Shown here piece by piece: positions 1 through 9,872 of a stretch of 64,000 bases of DNA; position 1 is the first letter of the stretch; the number at the start of each line of letters is the position of its first letter. The translations under genes were made by a program, and so were the position numbers. Source of the stretch: Paenibacillus andongensis (GTDB lineage Bacteria; Bacillota; Bacilli; Paenibacillales; NBRC-103111); assembly GCF_025369935.1 (NCBI RefSeq), contig NZ_CP104467.1:2797001-2861000 (forward strand), given 5' to 3'. The notes beneath the pieces are model-generated. The model was not told the origin of the DNA. It searched no databases and saw only the letters and a list, made by a program, of their open reading frames with translations.

Positions 1-1
1 G

Positions 2-1039
2 CTGTCTATGAAGGCAGAAATTCTTGTTTTGGATGAACCGACAGCGGCCCTCACCGATCGTGAAATTGAGGCATTGTTCCTTGTCATCGCTTCCCTTAAG
101 GAAAAGGGTGTCGGCATGATTTATATTTCGCATCGGATGGAAGAAATTTTTAGGATTTGCGATCAAGTTACAGTGATGCGCGATGGACATTATATTGGAA
201 CCGAATACATTGCCAATACGACGATGGATCATCTCGTCAAAATGATGGTTGGCAGGGAAATAAAAGACCGTTTTCCTAAAGTAAAAGTCACCCTAGGAGA
301 AGAAAAACTGACGGTGAGCGGGTTGACTCAAAAAGGGAAACTCCATGACATTTCCTTATCTGTAAGAGCAGGAGAGATCGTAGGCATCGCCGGACTTATG
401 GGTGCTGGAAGAACAGAACTGGCGAAAGCACTGTTCGGAGTGACTCCTATTGATCGTGGAACGATTTCCATTAACGGAAAACCAGTCTCCATTCATAAAC
501 CAATTGATGCCATTCACGCGGGTATTGGCTTAATCACGGAAGATCGGAAAGATGAGGGACTGCTCCTTCCCCTTTCGGTAAACGACAACTTAGCCCTTCC
601 GAATCTGAAGCTATTGTCATCATTTGGTTTCATGAACCGTTCAAAGGAACGGGAGCTATCGGATTCCATGATTAAAAAACTGCTGATTAAAACACCAAAC
701 AGTGAGCAGAAGGTCGGCTCTCTTAGCGGAGGTAATCAGCAAAAAGTGGTTATCGGAAAATGGTTGGCGACAAGCCCGCAAGTTTTGATTTTGGATGAGC
801 CCACACGCGGAGTTGATATCGGTGCTAAGAAAGAAATCTATGATCTCATGAATGAACTAGTTTCGCAAGGTGTAGCCATTCTTATGATCTCTTCCGAGCT
901 TCCGGAAGTTTTGGGAATGAGTGACCGCATACTCGTCATGCACGAGGGGAAAATAAGCGGTGAATTTACACAAGAAGAGGCAAGTCAGGAAAAAATCATG
1001 TTAAGTGCAACAGGGGGAGGGAACCGACATGCAGGTTGA
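2..1039 (+). CDS. rbsA: Ribose-type ABC importer ATPase RbsA, 5'-truncated by window edge
   Basis: ATP-hydrolysing subunit of a CUT2 (ribose-type) importer. The frame is open to the window edge and begins in the Walker B strand of the first nucleotide-binding domain (ILVLDEPTAALT), so roughly the first 150 residues lie outside. The second domain is complete: a degenerate Walker A region (GLMGAGRTE, typical of RbsA), the signature SLSGGNQQK, and Walker B VLILDEPTRGVD. The ATG at 8 is internal, not a real start. Its end overlaps the next gene by 11 bases, and permease and binding-protein genes follow in standard rbsACB order. The family is certain; ribose as the exact sugar is inferred. Confidence 0.93.
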   Translation: MSMKAEILVLDEPTAALTDREIEALFLVIASLKEKGVGMIYISHRMEEIFRICDQVTVMRDGHYIGTEYIANTTMDHLVKMMVGREIKDRFPKVKVTLGEEKLTVSGLTQKGKLHDISLSVRAGEIVGIAGLMGAGRTELAKALFGVTPIDRGTISINGKPVSIHKPIDAIHAGIGLITEDRKDEGLLLPLSVNDNLALPNLKLLSSFGFMNRSKERELSDSMIKKLLIKTPNSEQKVGSLSGGNQQKVVIGKWLATSPQVLILDEPTRGVDIGAKKEIYDLMNELVSQGVAILMISSELPEVLGMSDRILVMHEGKISGEFTQEEASQEKIMLSATGGGNRHAG

Positions 1040-1985
1040 CGGTAAAGCTTTAAGCAGACCCAAAATCGGTAAGATGCAGAGTCTTGGGTCTTTATTGGGA
1101 TTGGTTCTAATTGTAGTTATTTTGTCGGTAGTGAACGGTGATTTTTTAACCGTTGGTAATATTTTTAACGTTCTTCGTCAAATTTCGATTAATGCTCTTA
1201 TTGCCTTCGGTATGACATTCGTTATTCTGACTGGGGGAATCGATCTTTCTGTAGGATCCATACTGGCCTTATCAAGTGCTTTTACGGCTGGTTTAATGGC
1301 AAGCGGGATGAATACGTGGCTAGCTGTAGGAATCGGTTTAGTTGGCGGTTTGGTCATGGGAGCGATCAATGGATTGTTAATTACGAAAGGTAAGGTAGCT
1401 CCATTTATTGCGACACTGGCAACAATGACAGTATTCCGCGGACTTACCTTAGTTTATACGCAGGGAAGGCCAATCACGGGCTTCAAAGAGGATTTCGCTT
1501 TGTTAGGGAAAGGGTATTTTCTGCAAATTCCAATGCCAATTATATGGATGGTTATTGCATTTGCAGTTTTATATATTATTTTAAAGCATACAACTTTTGG
1601 TCGACGTGTATACGCACTCGGCAGCAACGAGGAGGCGACTTGGCTTTCAGGTATTAACACATCGAAAGTAAAAATCTTGGTTTACTCGATTAGCGGTCTA
1701 TTAGCTGCAATTAGCGGTATCATTCTAACTTCCAGACTTAACTCCGCTCAGCCGACAGCAGGAGGAGCTTTTGAACTGGATGCGATTGCAGCCGTAGTTC
1801 TTGGTGGAACCAGCTTATCAGGGGGAAGAGGTTGGATTGTCGGTACATTAATCGGAGCCATGATCATTGGTGTATTGGACAACGGTCTTAACCTATTAAA
1901 TGTTTCGTCTTTTTATCAACAGGTGGTTAAAGGGATAGTCATCTTAATTGCTGTATTGTTAGACCGATCAAAGGCTCGAAAATAA
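1029..1985 (+). CDS. rbsC: Ribose-type ABC importer permease RbsC
   Basis: Integral membrane subunit of the CUT2 importer, 318 residues. It has many hydrophobic segments and the family motifs [17 protein letters not shown] (about residues 60-75) and [15 protein letters not shown] near the C terminus. A GTG at 1005 would extend it by 8 codons, but GGGGGAGG at 1013-1020 sits 8 bases before ATG 1029, so 1029 is preferred. That start overlaps the rbsA stop, which implies translational coupling. Length and motifs are typical of RbsC. Confidence 0.93.
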   Translation: MQVDGKALSRPKIGKMQSLGSLLGLVLIVVILSVVNGDFLTVGNIFNVLRQISINALIAFGMTFVILTGGIDLSVGSILALSSAFTAGLMASGMNTWLAVGIGLVGGLVMGAINGLLITKGKVAPFIATLATMTVFRGLTLVYTQGRPITGFKEDFALLGKGYFLQIPMPIIWMVIAFAVLYIILKHTTFGRRVYALGSNEEATWLSGINTSKVKILVYSISGLLAAISGIILTSRLNSAQPTAGGAFELDAIAAVVLGGTSLSGGRGWIVGTLIGAMIIGVLDNGLNLLNVSSFYQQVVKGIVILIAVLLDRSKARK

Positions 1986-2008
1986 AACACATCAAAGGGG
2001 AGTTTACC

Positions 2009-2962
2009 ATGAAAAAAATGAATCTCGTATTGTCCGCCGTAGTAGCGGTGTTCCTGATATTGGCTGGTTGTTCGACTCAATCTAAGGTTGAGGGAGGAGC
2101 TACTGCTGCACCATCAGCTACCACGGATAGCAAAGCAGCTACAGGTAAGATGACAATTGGGCTTTCCGTATCCACTTTAAATAATCCATTCTTCGTCACC
2201 TTGAAAGATGGTGCGGATAAAGCGGCAAAAGAAGCTGGTGCTACTTTGGTCGTTGTAGATGCTCAAAATGATACAGCGAAACAAATTAGCGGCATTGAAG
2301 ATTTAATTCAGAAAAAGGTAAGCGTAATTCTTATCAATCCAACAGATAGCGACGCGATTGTTACTGCAGTTCAATCTGCCAATAAAGCCAATATTCCTGT
2401 AATTACGGTTGACCGTGCAGCCAATGGCGGAACAGTCGTTACTCACATTGCTTCAGATAATGTAAAAGGCGGCAAAATGGCAGGCGACTTTATTTTGAAA
2501 ACCCTTGGTGATAAAGGTAATCTAGTAGAACTTCAAGGGATCGCAGGAACTTCTGCAGCACGTGATCGAGGAAAAGGCTTCCATGATGCTGTTGACGGAA
2601 AAGCTGGCGTAAAAGTGATTGCTTCTCAACCTGCTGATTTCGACCGAGCAAAAGGGCTTTCCGTAATGGAAAATATTTTACAAGGAAATAAAGATATTCA
2701 GGCGGTATTTGCTCATAATGATGAAATGGCATTAGGTGCCCTTCAAGCGATTCAAGCATCTGGTAAAAATATTGCTGTAGTTGGTTTCGATGCTACCGAT
2801 GACGCGGTTAAAGCTGTAAATGACGGGAAACTTGCCGCAACAGTAGCTCAAAAACCGGCATCCATCGGAGACACAGCTGTGAAAACAGCGTTGAAAGTGC
2901 TTAAAGGGGAAAAAGTTGAAAAATTTATTCCGGTAGATTTGGAATTGATTACGAAAAAATAA
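2009..2962 (+). CDS. rbsB: Ribose-type ABC importer substrate-binding lipoprotein RbsB
   Basis: Extracellular sugar-binding lipoprotein, 317 residues. The N terminus is a lipoprotein signal ending in lipobox LAGC (Cys about 21), then a low-complexity Ala/Thr/Ser linker. The type-I periplasmic-binding fold begins at about residue 48 with [13 protein letters not shown], the usual start of pentose/hexose-binding proteins; [17 protein letters not shown] is the conserved hinge-side motif. AAAGGGGAG precedes the ATG. It is the last gene of the rbs operon, followed by a terminator hairpin. It may also present ligand to the chemoreceptor encoded next; that is inference from position. Confidence 0.92.
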   Translation: MKKMNLVLSAVVAVFLILAGCSTQSKVEGGATAAPSATTDSKAATGKMTIGLSVSTLNNPFFVTLKDGADKAAKEAGATLVVVDAQNDTAKQISGIEDLIQKKVSVILINPTDSDAIVTAVQSANKANIPVITVDRAANGGTVVTHIASDNVKGGKMAGDFILKTLGDKGNLVELQGIAGTSAARDRGKGFHDAVDGKAGVKVIASQPADFDRAKGLSVMENILQGNKDIQAVFAHNDEMALGALQAIQASGKNIAVVGFDATDDAVKAVNDGKLAATVAQKPASIGDTAVKTALKVLKGEKVEKFIPVDLELITKK

Positions 2963-2998
2963 GAATACGTATCTGTTTATCATATTAGCAAAATGAGT

Positions 2999-3050
2999 GA
3001 TGAACCCTTCCACTGAAGGAAATAAAGGTGGTGGGGTTCATCTTCTGTTT
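2999..3050 (+). terminator. Rho-independent terminator after rbsB
   Basis: Inverted repeat GATGAACCC (2999-3007) and GGGTTCATC (3034-3042), followed by the T-rich tail TTCTGTTT. It separates the rbs operon from the chemoreceptor gene. Confidence 0.75.
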
Positions 3051-3082
3051 AAAAGGTGAATTCAACATTGGAGGTTGGCACT

Positions 3083-4840
3083 GTGAATCAACGATTTAAA
3101 AAAATAAAACTAACTGTCGGTAAGAAGTTATATGCCGGCTTTATCGTAATTTTGTTATTGATGTGTATGCTTGGTTTGACAACAATAAATCAATTGAAAT
3201 CTGTGAACGTTAAATCTATAAACATTACTACAGACCGGTTGCCTGGCATTGAATTGATTAATGAGATTAATTATTTAACGGAGCAAGTACGTTCCCTGGA
3301 ACTTCGAACTTTAATTGAACCCAATCAATCTTTAATTGGAGAACTTAACGCCCAAACGCAAATAGCCATGGAGAAGATCGAAAATGACTTTCAGACATAT
3401 GCAAAGACGATTGCCACTGATGAAGAGCAAGTAAATTTCGATTCGTTAAAAGAAGAGTGGGACAAATATAAATCTTTACATAACCAATTTATTGAGTTAT
3501 CCAAAAAAATTAATCTCATTTATAAGGGGTCAGGAGACAAAGGAGATCAGCTTTTACAATTCTTAAGGGATTCACAAAAAGTATTTGATAATATGCAAAT
3601 CAATGTGAACTTTTTAGTTAAAATCAATCATGATGGTTCAATAAAGGCGGGAGAAGAGTCTCAACAGGTCTATCATTCAGGTATTATAACTTCTCTAGTT
3701 TTCATTATCATCTCGCTCATTATTTCCATGATTCTTGCCTATTTTATTACCCGAAATATTTCTAATCCAGTACGTTTGGTATCTCGTATGCTAGAGCAGG
3801 TGGCATCAGGTGACCTTAGAATCAAAGCAATGAAAGTGAAAAACCGCGATGAAATTGGTAATTTGGTAAATTCACTAAATCAAATGGTTGGAAATTTACA
3901 AAGTATTGTAATTCGGATTCAACAAGCTTCCCTAACAGTAGCTTCTTCGTCAGAGGATTTGTCGGGGAGTTCGGAAGAAACATCCCTATCTACGGAGCAG
4001 ATTACAACAGCCATGCAAGAAGTAGCCGCAGGGGCGGAGAATCAAATGTTGGGATTCTCTGAAACAAGTAAGGCCATGGAAGAAATGTCAAAAGGCATTC
4101 AGAATATAGCTGAAGCTTCAAGCAATGCGTCAGATCTTGCAATTGAAACGACAAAAGGAGCTATTCAAGGTAATGAAATGATCCATTTAGCTATCCATCG
4201 GATGAATGCTGTAAACGATATTGTACAAAAGAGTGCTGCTGAACTTATCCAATTAAATGATCGTTCTAAAGAAATAGGCGGCATAGTAAATATGATTACC
4301 GAGATCGCATCTCAAACACATTTGCTTGCTTTGAATGCTTCGATAGAGGCAGCTCGTGCGGGGGAACTAGGGAGAGGCTTTTCAGTCGTTGCCGCAGAAG
4401 TTAAAAAGTTAGCAGAGGAGTCTGAACGGTCAGCTCAGCAAATTCAGGAATTAATTCGGAGTATTCAAACGGATACAAGTCGCGCTGTCTTGTCCATGAA
4501 TGAAGGAGTAAGTGAAATTCATGACGGGATGAAATCTGTCAGCTTAGCGGGAGCCGCTTTTGAAGAAATCGTGGGTGCATTCGACAGCTTATCTATCCAG
4601 ATTCAAGAGATTGCATCATCATCCGAACAAATGTCCGCGAGTAGTGAACAAGTGACTGCGTCCGTATTGGAAATGACTCATATCTCTAAAAAGTCTTATA
4701 GCCATACCCAAAATGTTGCAGAAACTTCCATTGGACAATTAGCTTCTATGCAAGAAATCACAGCTTCTTCGAATACTTTAACTGTAGTCGCACAAGAATT
4801 ACAACAAGTAATAAGTATGTTCAAAATCGATAAAGAATAA
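3083..4840 (+). CDS. Methyl-accepting chemotaxis protein
   Basis: Transmembrane chemoreceptor, about 585 residues, that signals to CheA/CheW. There is one membrane helix near residues 18-36 and a second near 198-222. The helical extracellular domain between them resembles a four-helix-bundle sensor. A HAMP region follows, then a long coiled-coil signalling domain containing the conserved hairpin tip ([20 protein letters not shown]). Upstream GTG 3056 is in frame, but GGAGG at 3070-3074 lies 8 bases before GTG 3083, so 3083 is preferred. Its position directly after rbsACB suggests it senses ribose or the RbsB complex, which is not shown by sequence. Confidence 0.9.
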   Translation: MNQRFKKIKLTVGKKLYAGFIVILLLMCMLGLTTINQLKSVNVKSINITTDRLPGIELINEINYLTEQVRSLELRTLIEPNQSLIGELNAQTQIAMEKIENDFQTYAKTIATDEEQVNFDSLKEEWDKYKSLHNQFIELSKKINLIYKGSGDKGDQLLQFLRDSQKVFDNMQINVNFLVKINHDGSIKAGEESQQVYHSGIITSLVFIIISLIISMILAYFITRNISNPVRLVSRMLEQVASGDLRIKAMKVKNRDEIGNLVNSLNQMVGNLQSIVIRIQQASLTVASSSEDLSGSSEETSLSTEQITTAMQEVAAGAENQMLGFSETSKAMEEMSKGIQNIAEASSNASDLAIETTKGAIQGNEMIHLAIHRMNAVNDIVQKSAAELIQLNDRSKEIGGIVNMITEIASQTHLLALNASIEAARAGELGRGFSVVAAEVKKLAEESERSAQQIQELIRSIQTDTSRAVLSMNEGVSEIHDGMKSVSLAGAAFEEIVGAFDSLSIQIQEIASSSEQMSASSEQVTASVLEMTHISKKSYSHTQNVAETSIGQLASMQEITASSNTLTVVAQELQQVISMFKIDKE

Positions 4841-4904
4841 AAGACAGTACTCTACAAATTTTGGGCTCTTTCAAGTTTTTGTTCAACCATTGGGGATCAG
4901 TAGA

Positions 4905-4947
4905 TCAGGAGGGGCAGCATCTTCTAGAGCAGCTCCTCTTTGATTTA
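4905..4947 (+). terminator. Probable terminator after chemoreceptor gene
   Basis: GAGGGGC (4909-4915) can pair with GCTCCTC (4932-4938) with one mismatch, followed by TTTGATTT. It lies between the convergent chemoreceptor and response-regulator genes. Confidence 0.5.
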
Positions 4948-5005
4948 CTTGGATATATTGAATAACTCTAATATGTAGAAATAATCCGTGAAAGGAGGCT
5001 TCCAC

Positions 5006-5755
5006 TCACTTCTTCTGCCGGAATTCGTTCGGGGTCATACCGAATTGCTTCTGAAATACCTTGGCAAAATACTTCGGATCGACATAGCCGACCTGCTCGC
5101 ATATTTCGTATATTTTAAGTCCCGAATTCTTCAGCAGCTCGCATGCTTTCTCCATCCGGACATGAGTCAAATACGAGTTGAAGAGCAGGCCGCTCTCACT
5201 TTTAAAAATTTGTCCGAAATAGTGCGCCGTCAAATGTATAGTCTCCGCCACATCGGAGAGCGAAAGCGGTGTATGCAGGTGGTCTTGGATATACCGCATC
5301 GCTTTACGAACGATTTCCTTGTGATATGTCAAGGGGAGCTCGGGTTGAACCGCTTCGATATCGGCTCCAGTTTCTGGATTGCGAGATCCTAAGAGACGAT
5401 CGACGGTCTCGAGAAGCTCATCCGTGTCGATGGGCTTCAAGATGTACCCTTTGGCCCCGTATTTCAGCGCCGTTCTCGCATAGGTGAAATCTTCATAACC
5501 GCTGATCAGGATGACTTGAGTATTCGACATTTCTTCGTAAATGTATTGAAGCAGCTGCAGTCCGTCCATATCCGGCATGCGGATATCGGAGATGACAAGC
5601 CCGATCGGCTCCGCCTCCAGATAACGGATTGCGTCGTATCCGTTGTGAGCGATGCCGACGACCTCGATGTGCCGCTCGTCCCATTCCTCCATCGAGCTTA
5701 AACTGTCCGCAATGATCCATTCATCGTCGACGATCAATAGCTTTGTTTTCTTCAT
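5006..5755 (-). CDS. YesN-type response regulator, short form (receiver + AraC HTH)
   Basis: Two-component response regulator, 249 residues. The receiver domain starts MKKTKLLIVDDEW with the acidic pocket DD and phospho-acceptor Asp57 in VISDIRMPDMDG. A C-terminal AraC-type double helix-turn-helix (about residues 148-249) ends VGYVDPKYFAKVFQKQFG. YesN relatives are usually longer, with a middle region that is almost absent here. The start overlaps the kinase stop by 4 bases (ATGA), so the two are co-translated. The probable target is the divergent BMP lipoprotein gene at 7708 and perhaps the nucleoside genes beyond. Confidence 0.9.
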   Translation of the reverse strand: MKKTKLLIVDDEWIIADSLSSMEEWDERHIEVVGIAHNGYDAIRYLEAEPIGLVISDIRMPDMDGLQLLQYIYEEMSNTQVILISGYEDFTYARTALKYGAKGYILKPIDTDELLETVDRLLGSRNPETGADIEAVQPELPLTYHKEIVRKAMRYIQDHLHTPLSLSDVAETIHLTAHYFGQIFKSESGLLFNSYLTHVRMEKACELLKNSGLKIYEICEQVGYVDPKYFAKVFQKQFGMTPNEFRQKK

Positions 5756-7482
5756 GTCGACTCCTTCCTAGGCAGCTTGAACGTCACGGTCATGCCGTTT
5801 CCTTGGACGCTCTCCACGTGTATACCGTAATTCGTCCCAAAATAGAGCTTAATGCGCGATTGCACATTGAATAAACCCACCTTGCCATGATGCTTGGTCA
5901 GCTCGATCGCCCGGTGCTCCAGGTCGTTACTTAGCTGCAGCAGCGCCTCCGTCCCCATGCCCACGCCTTGGTCGCTGACGCTGATATAGACGTCATTGCC
6001 ATCGAGCCAGCCCTTCACTTCGATATTCCCGTCGCGCTGCTTCGGATCGAGTCCGTGAATGATGGCGTTCTCGATGACGGGCTGCAAAATCCATTTGATC
6101 GTATATAGGTGAAGCAGCTGCGGATCGAGCTGGATGTCATACCGGAAGCCTTCCTTCATCCGCAGCTTGTGAATTTCGAGATAATTCCGTACGTAAGCAA
6201 CCTCTTTCTCAATCCGAATCATATCGTCGAAGGTGCCGATGCTCATCCGCAGCAGCTTGCCGAGTAGCACGATCATCCGGCTGATTTCCTGCTGCTTCGT
6301 TTTGCGGGCTAGGGAATTAATCGATTCGAGCGTGTTGTACAGAAAATGCGGATTGATCTGCGACTGCATCGCGGTCACCTCGGCGCGACGCTTCTGATCC
6401 TGCTCATCGTATACTTGCCGGACCAAATCTTGGATGCGGCGCACCATCGTATTGAAGCCTTGACCGAGGACGCCGATCTCGTCTAACGCCCCGCCTTGAT
6501 AGTGCACGTCGAAGTCGCCACGGCCGACCTTCATCATCAGATTGCGAAGATGTAGAATGGGCTTGGAAATCCGGTCCGATAAAATGAGCGAAACGATCAC
6601 GCAAACGACGATGCTGCCGATCGTAATCCAGAGAGCGATCTGGCGGATGCCGTAAATCGGCTTGTAGAGCTCGCTTTTTAAAAAATAGGAGGTGAAATTC
6701 CAGCCTGTCGTTTTGTCGTAGCGTTGAATGAGAAAGTAGTTTTGCTCCAGATGTTTATAATCATCGTCAACAAAAAGGCCGGCTTGATATGGGTATAAGA
6801 TCTCTCCCGCCCGATCGGTAATAATAACACCTGAAGCGTAATCGTTGTAAATGTCGCCCATCAAGAAAATGTTTTTCAGTAAATCCTGCAACACGTCGAT
6901 TTTAAAATCGATGATCAGAACGCCGCGAGCTCCGGACCCGGTGTCTCTCATGTAACGGATGAATGAGAAAACGGGTTGAGTCGCCTCTTGAGCGCTATAG
7001 GAACGGTAGTGCATCTGCGAAATCGTATACAAGTTCGCATTGTCTTCGTTCCCAGAAAGCCAATGAAAGTCGCTTTGCCGGGTGGCACCGGGACGCAGAT
7101 CGTAGCCGTAAGCATGGATGAGGCCGCGGTCGCTAATAAGCGTCATTCCGATATTTTCAGGGCGAATAGCTTGGGTGGCAGACAATAAACGATTCAGGTC
7201 GGGGATAAGGGCTTGTTCTGCCGCGGTGCTCGGCTTGTTTAGGAAAGCCAAGACGTTCGGGTCCAGGGCGATCGAGTCCCCCATGCGCCGCATGTCGGCA
7301 ATATAAAGAGAGAGCGTTTTCAACTTTTGATCGAGTATATTGATCGTTTCCCTTTGGAGCTTTTCATTCAGCTTACGTTCGGAGCTTGATAGCGTAAACC
7401 AGCCCGATAGCATAAGCGGTATGGTCGAGAGCAGCAGGAACGACAGAAGCAGCTTGGAGAAAATCGAGTTCCGGAACAACAA
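5752..7482 (-). CDS. YesM-type sensor histidine kinase
   Basis: Membrane sensor kinase, 576 residues. A membrane helix near residues 9-28 and another near 285-305 flank an extracellular Cache-like sensor. HAMP follows, then the His-kinase motif QINPHFLYNTLESI (phospho-acceptor His) and a C-terminal HATPase domain with DQGVGMG. The start is TTG with AGGTAGGGGG 8 bases upstream on the minus strand. It is paired with the regulator at 5006-5755 and divergent from a BMP-type lipoprotein, suggesting it detects a nucleoside or pentose directly or through that lipoprotein (inference). G+C looks higher than in the flanking rbs and nup genes. Confidence 0.9.
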   Translation of the reverse strand: MLFRNSIFSKLLLSFLLLSTIPLMLSGWFTLSSSERKLNEKLQRETINILDQKLKTLSLYIADMRRMGDSIALDPNVLAFLNKPSTAAEQALIPDLNRLLSATQAIRPENIGMTLISDRGLIHAYGYDLRPGATRQSDFHWLSGNEDNANLYTISQMHYRSYSAQEATQPVFSFIRYMRDTGSGARGVLIIDFKIDVLQDLLKNIFLMGDIYNDYASGVIITDRAGEILYPYQAGLFVDDDYKHLEQNYFLIQRYDKTTGWNFTSYFLKSELYKPIYGIRQIALWITIGSIVVCVIVSLILSDRISKPILHLRNLMMKVGRGDFDVHYQGGALDEIGVLGQGFNTMVRRIQDLVRQVYDEQDQKRRAEVTAMQSQINPHFLYNTLESINSLARKTKQQEISRMIVLLGKLLRMSIGTFDDMIRIEKEVAYVRNYLEIHKLRMKEGFRYDIQLDPQLLHLYTIKWILQPVIENAIIHGLDPKQRDGNIEVKGWLDGNDVYISVSDQGVGMGTEALLQLSNDLEHRAIELTKHHGKVGLFNVQSRIKLYFGTNYGIHVESVQGNGMTVTFKLPRKEST

Positions 7483-7626
7483 GCGCGATACCCCCTACCT
7501 CAAGGCTTATGCAGTAATGTAAGTATACCTTAGCAGAACATGCTTAATTCAGGCAAATAGAAAAAATGCACGATTTTTACACCCAAGATCAATGGTCTGT
7601 CTCCTTTTTTGGTAGTGTAAACATGA

Positions 7627-7651
7627 TATATTTGTATTGAAATCGCTTACA
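7627..7651 (+). promoter_or_regulatory. Probable -10 plus CcpA cre box before the BMP lipoprotein gene
   Basis: TGAAATCGCTTACA at 7638-7651 matches the CcpA operator consensus TGWAANCGNTNWCA at every fixed base. A -10-like TATATT lies at 7627-7632, placing the cre near the transcription start, where it would repress under glucose. No good -35 is visible. The region lies between divergent kinase and lipoprotein genes. Confidence 0.65.
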
Positions 7652-7707
7652 GAGCACAAACTGATAGACGAAAGCGGACAGGCAAACAGTTTCAGGGGGG
7701 AGTGGTA

Positions 7708-8805
7708 ATGAGACGGAAACAAGGACTATGGGTTATGATGACCGCCCTTTTCTTTTGGGGACTAACCAGCTGCGGCGGCGCAGATTTGACCAAGACGAAG
7801 CGGCAGGAGCCGGCAAAATCGGAGACGTCGGACAAGGCGTCCGTTCATGAAGGACGGATCAAAGTCGTGCATTATGTTGGCGGCAAGCTGGGCGACAAGG
7901 GCTTCTTCGATTCGGCCGAACGGGGACTCAAAAAAGCCGAGTATGTATTCGGCTTCGAAACGTCGACCGTTGAAGGAGGCGAGGATTCCACGGTTTGGAA
8001 GGCTGGCCTCGAGAAGCTGGCGGCCTCCGGCGTATATGACGTCATCGTAGTTGGCACGACGCCATTGAGGGAGCTAGTTAAGGAGTTGGCAGGCCGTTAT
8101 CCGAAGCAGCGGTTTGTGTTCTATGACGATACGATTCAAGGAATACCGAATGTTTACGCGATGCTCTATTCGCAGAGCGAGGGTTCGTTCCTCGCGGGCG
8201 CTTTCGCCGCGATGGTCTCGACGAGCCCGGAGCTGAGCGGGGCAAATCCCGAGAAAAAAATCGGTTTCATTGGGGGCGTGGATAACGAAATCATTAATGA
8301 TTTCAAGTCGGGTTACGAGCAGGGCGCTTTGTTTATCGATCCGGATATGCAAGTGGTAGCGGTTTACGTCGGCGATTTTGTGAACCAAGGCAAGGCGAAG
8401 AAATTGGCGAAAACGCAGTACTTGTTGCAGAAGGTTGACATTATATATAACGTGGCCGGCGCCGCCGGGTTGGGTCTGCTGAAAGCAGGGAATGAAGCCG
8501 GCAAATACACGATCGGGGTCGACAGCAACCAGAATCCATTGTATCCGGGCAGCGTGCTCACCTCCATGCTCAAAAATGTGGATGAGTCCGTTTTTCGTGC
8601 TTTAAGCAAAATCCGCGGTGGTTCGCTGCCATTCGGTACGACGGAGGTGCTTGGTGTGAAGGTGAGCGGGATCGGGATTGCCAGGGACGAGCTGTATGAG
8701 AAGTACGTTCCAAATATAATTAAGGAAAAAATAAAAGATATTGAGGGCAAGATCGCCAGCGGGGAAATCAGGGTCAAGTCCTCCTTGACAAAAGTGAGTC
8801 CATAA
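7708..8805 (+). CDS. BMP-family nucleoside-binding lipoprotein, copy 1
   Basis: Basic-membrane-protein (PnrA/NupN) family solute-binding lipoprotein, about 365 residues. The lipoprotein signal ends LTSC. The body contains GDKGFFDSAERGL, the LPxVYAM-like IPNVYAMLYSQSEGSF and GVDSNQNPLYPGSVLTSM, all typical of nucleoside-binding BMP proteins. GTG 7702 overlaps the ribosome site; AGGGGGGAG lies 5 bases before ATG 7708, so 7708 is chosen. It is closely similar along its length to the protein at 9873-10937 but has no permease genes of its own beside it. It is divergent from a two-component pair and looks richer in G+C than the copy at 9873. It may be a sensor partner or an alternative receptor for the NupOPQ importer. 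Confidence 0.87.
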   Translation: MRRKQGLWVMMTALFFWGLTSCGGADLTKTKRQEPAKSETSDKASVHEGRIKVVHYVGGKLGDKGFFDSAERGLKKAEYVFGFETSTVEGGEDSTVWKAGLEKLAASGVYDVIVVGTTPLRELVKELAGRYPKQRFVFYDDTIQGIPNVYAMLYSQSEGSFLAGAFAAMVSTSPELSGANPEKKIGFIGGVDNEIINDFKSGYEQGALFIDPDMQVVAVYVGDFVNQGKAKKLAKTQYLLQKVDIIYNVAGAAGLGLLKAGNEAGKYTIGVDSNQNPLYPGSVLTSMLKNVDESVFRALSKIRGGSLPFGTTEVLGVKVSGIGIARDELYEKYVPNIIKEKIKDIEGKIASGEIRVKSSLTKVSP

Positions 8806-8926
8806 GCGTGTGGTTGGTTAAGAATCGCTGTTCGGCATTTAAAGATCGAAGGCGACATCCAAGAAGAGCAGACACATCTGTTCGATGTAACGCTCATACA
8901 AAGAGGTTCGACAGAAAGGAAAAGAA

Positions 8927-9847
8927 ATGATGAATAAACCCCGTATTGTGGTCATCGGGAGCTTGAATATGGACATTGTAGTGGAAACGTCTCGATTTCC
9001 GCGTGTCGGGGAAACTCTGACAGGCGAGCATGTCCACTTTATACCAGGCGGCAAAGGCGCGAATCAGGCCGTAGCTGCTGCGAGACTAGGCGGTCAGGCG
9101 ACGATGATTGGCTCCGTGGGAGACGATATGTTCGGACAATCGCTCATTGAATCGCTTCAGCAGGATGCGATTTCCACAGATCATGTCATTCGGATCGCCG
9201 GAACCCCGACAGGTATCGCCTCTATCATGCTGGCCGAGTCGGACAACCAAATTGTAGTCGTTCCGGGGGCCAACGCAAGCTGTTTGCCAGAACATATTCA
9301 AGCCGTGGAGCAAGTCATCGCTGAGCATGATATCGTGCTCGTGCAATTGGAAATTCCGCTTGAAACGGCTTCGGCCGTTTGCCAGTTAGCGAAGAAGTTA
9401 GGCAAGACAGTGATCTTGAATCCAGCACCTGCGCGCAAGCTGTCGGAGGCTATGCTGAAATGCGTGGACTATATAACGCCGAACCGCTTAGAGCTGGCGA
9501 CACTCACTGGCATTGATGCTTCTGGCGATCAGCTGCAGACAGCAATGGAAGCGCTGCTTGATCTGGGACCGAGCTGTGTCATAACGACGCTCGGCGAGGA
9601 AGGCTCTGCCTTTCTACGCAAAGGAGAATCATTAGTGAAAGTTCCAGCTTACCGTGTTCCTGTTGTTGATACGACTGGAGCTGGTGACGCCTACAACGGT
9701 GGACTAGCCTATGCGCTGGCCGCGGGCAGTGAGTTGAAAGAGGCGGTAGCTTTCGCTTGTAAGGTGTCTGCGATGTCTGTAACAAAGCTCGGTGCACAAG
9801 CTGGCATGCCGACCCAGGAAGATTTAAAAACATTTAACCAACCATAA
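8927..9847 (+). CDS. rbsK: Ribokinase
   Basis: PfkB-family kinase, 306 residues, that phosphorylates ribose to ribose 5-phosphate in the cytoplasm. Start region IGSLNMDIVVET and FIPGGKGANQAVAAARLGG match PfkB signature 1 of ribokinases; DTTGAGDAYNGG near residue 247 is signature 2 with the catalytic Asp. AAAGGAAAAG precedes the tandem ATGATG start. It sits between two BMP lipoprotein genes instead of in the rbs operon, so it would handle ribose released by the three nucleoside hydrolases downstream as well as imported ribose. Confidence 0.94.
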   Translation: MMNKPRIVVIGSLNMDIVVETSRFPRVGETLTGEHVHFIPGGKGANQAVAAARLGGQATMIGSVGDDMFGQSLIESLQQDAISTDHVIRIAGTPTGIASIMLAESDNQIVVVPGANASCLPEHIQAVEQVIAEHDIVLVQLEIPLETASAVCQLAKKLGKTVILNPAPARKLSEAMLKCVDYITPNRLELATLTGIDASGDQLQTAMEALLDLGPSCVITTLGEEGSAFLRKGESLVKVPAYRVPVVDTTGAGDAYNGGLAYALAAGSELKEAVAFACKVSAMSVTKLGAQAGMPTQEDLKTFNQP

Positions 9848-9872
9848 GATAATCCTAAGGGGGATTTACACG

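Noticed and set aside
4988-5392. 134-codon + strand open frame opposite the response regulator
   Set aside because: It mirrors the AraC domain of the minus-strand gene, has no family resemblance and only exists because of third-position bias in the real gene.
8364-8897. 177-codon minus-strand open frame over the BMP lipoprotein gene
   Set aside because: Antisense to a gene with clear motifs; its product is low-complexity and unlike any known protein.
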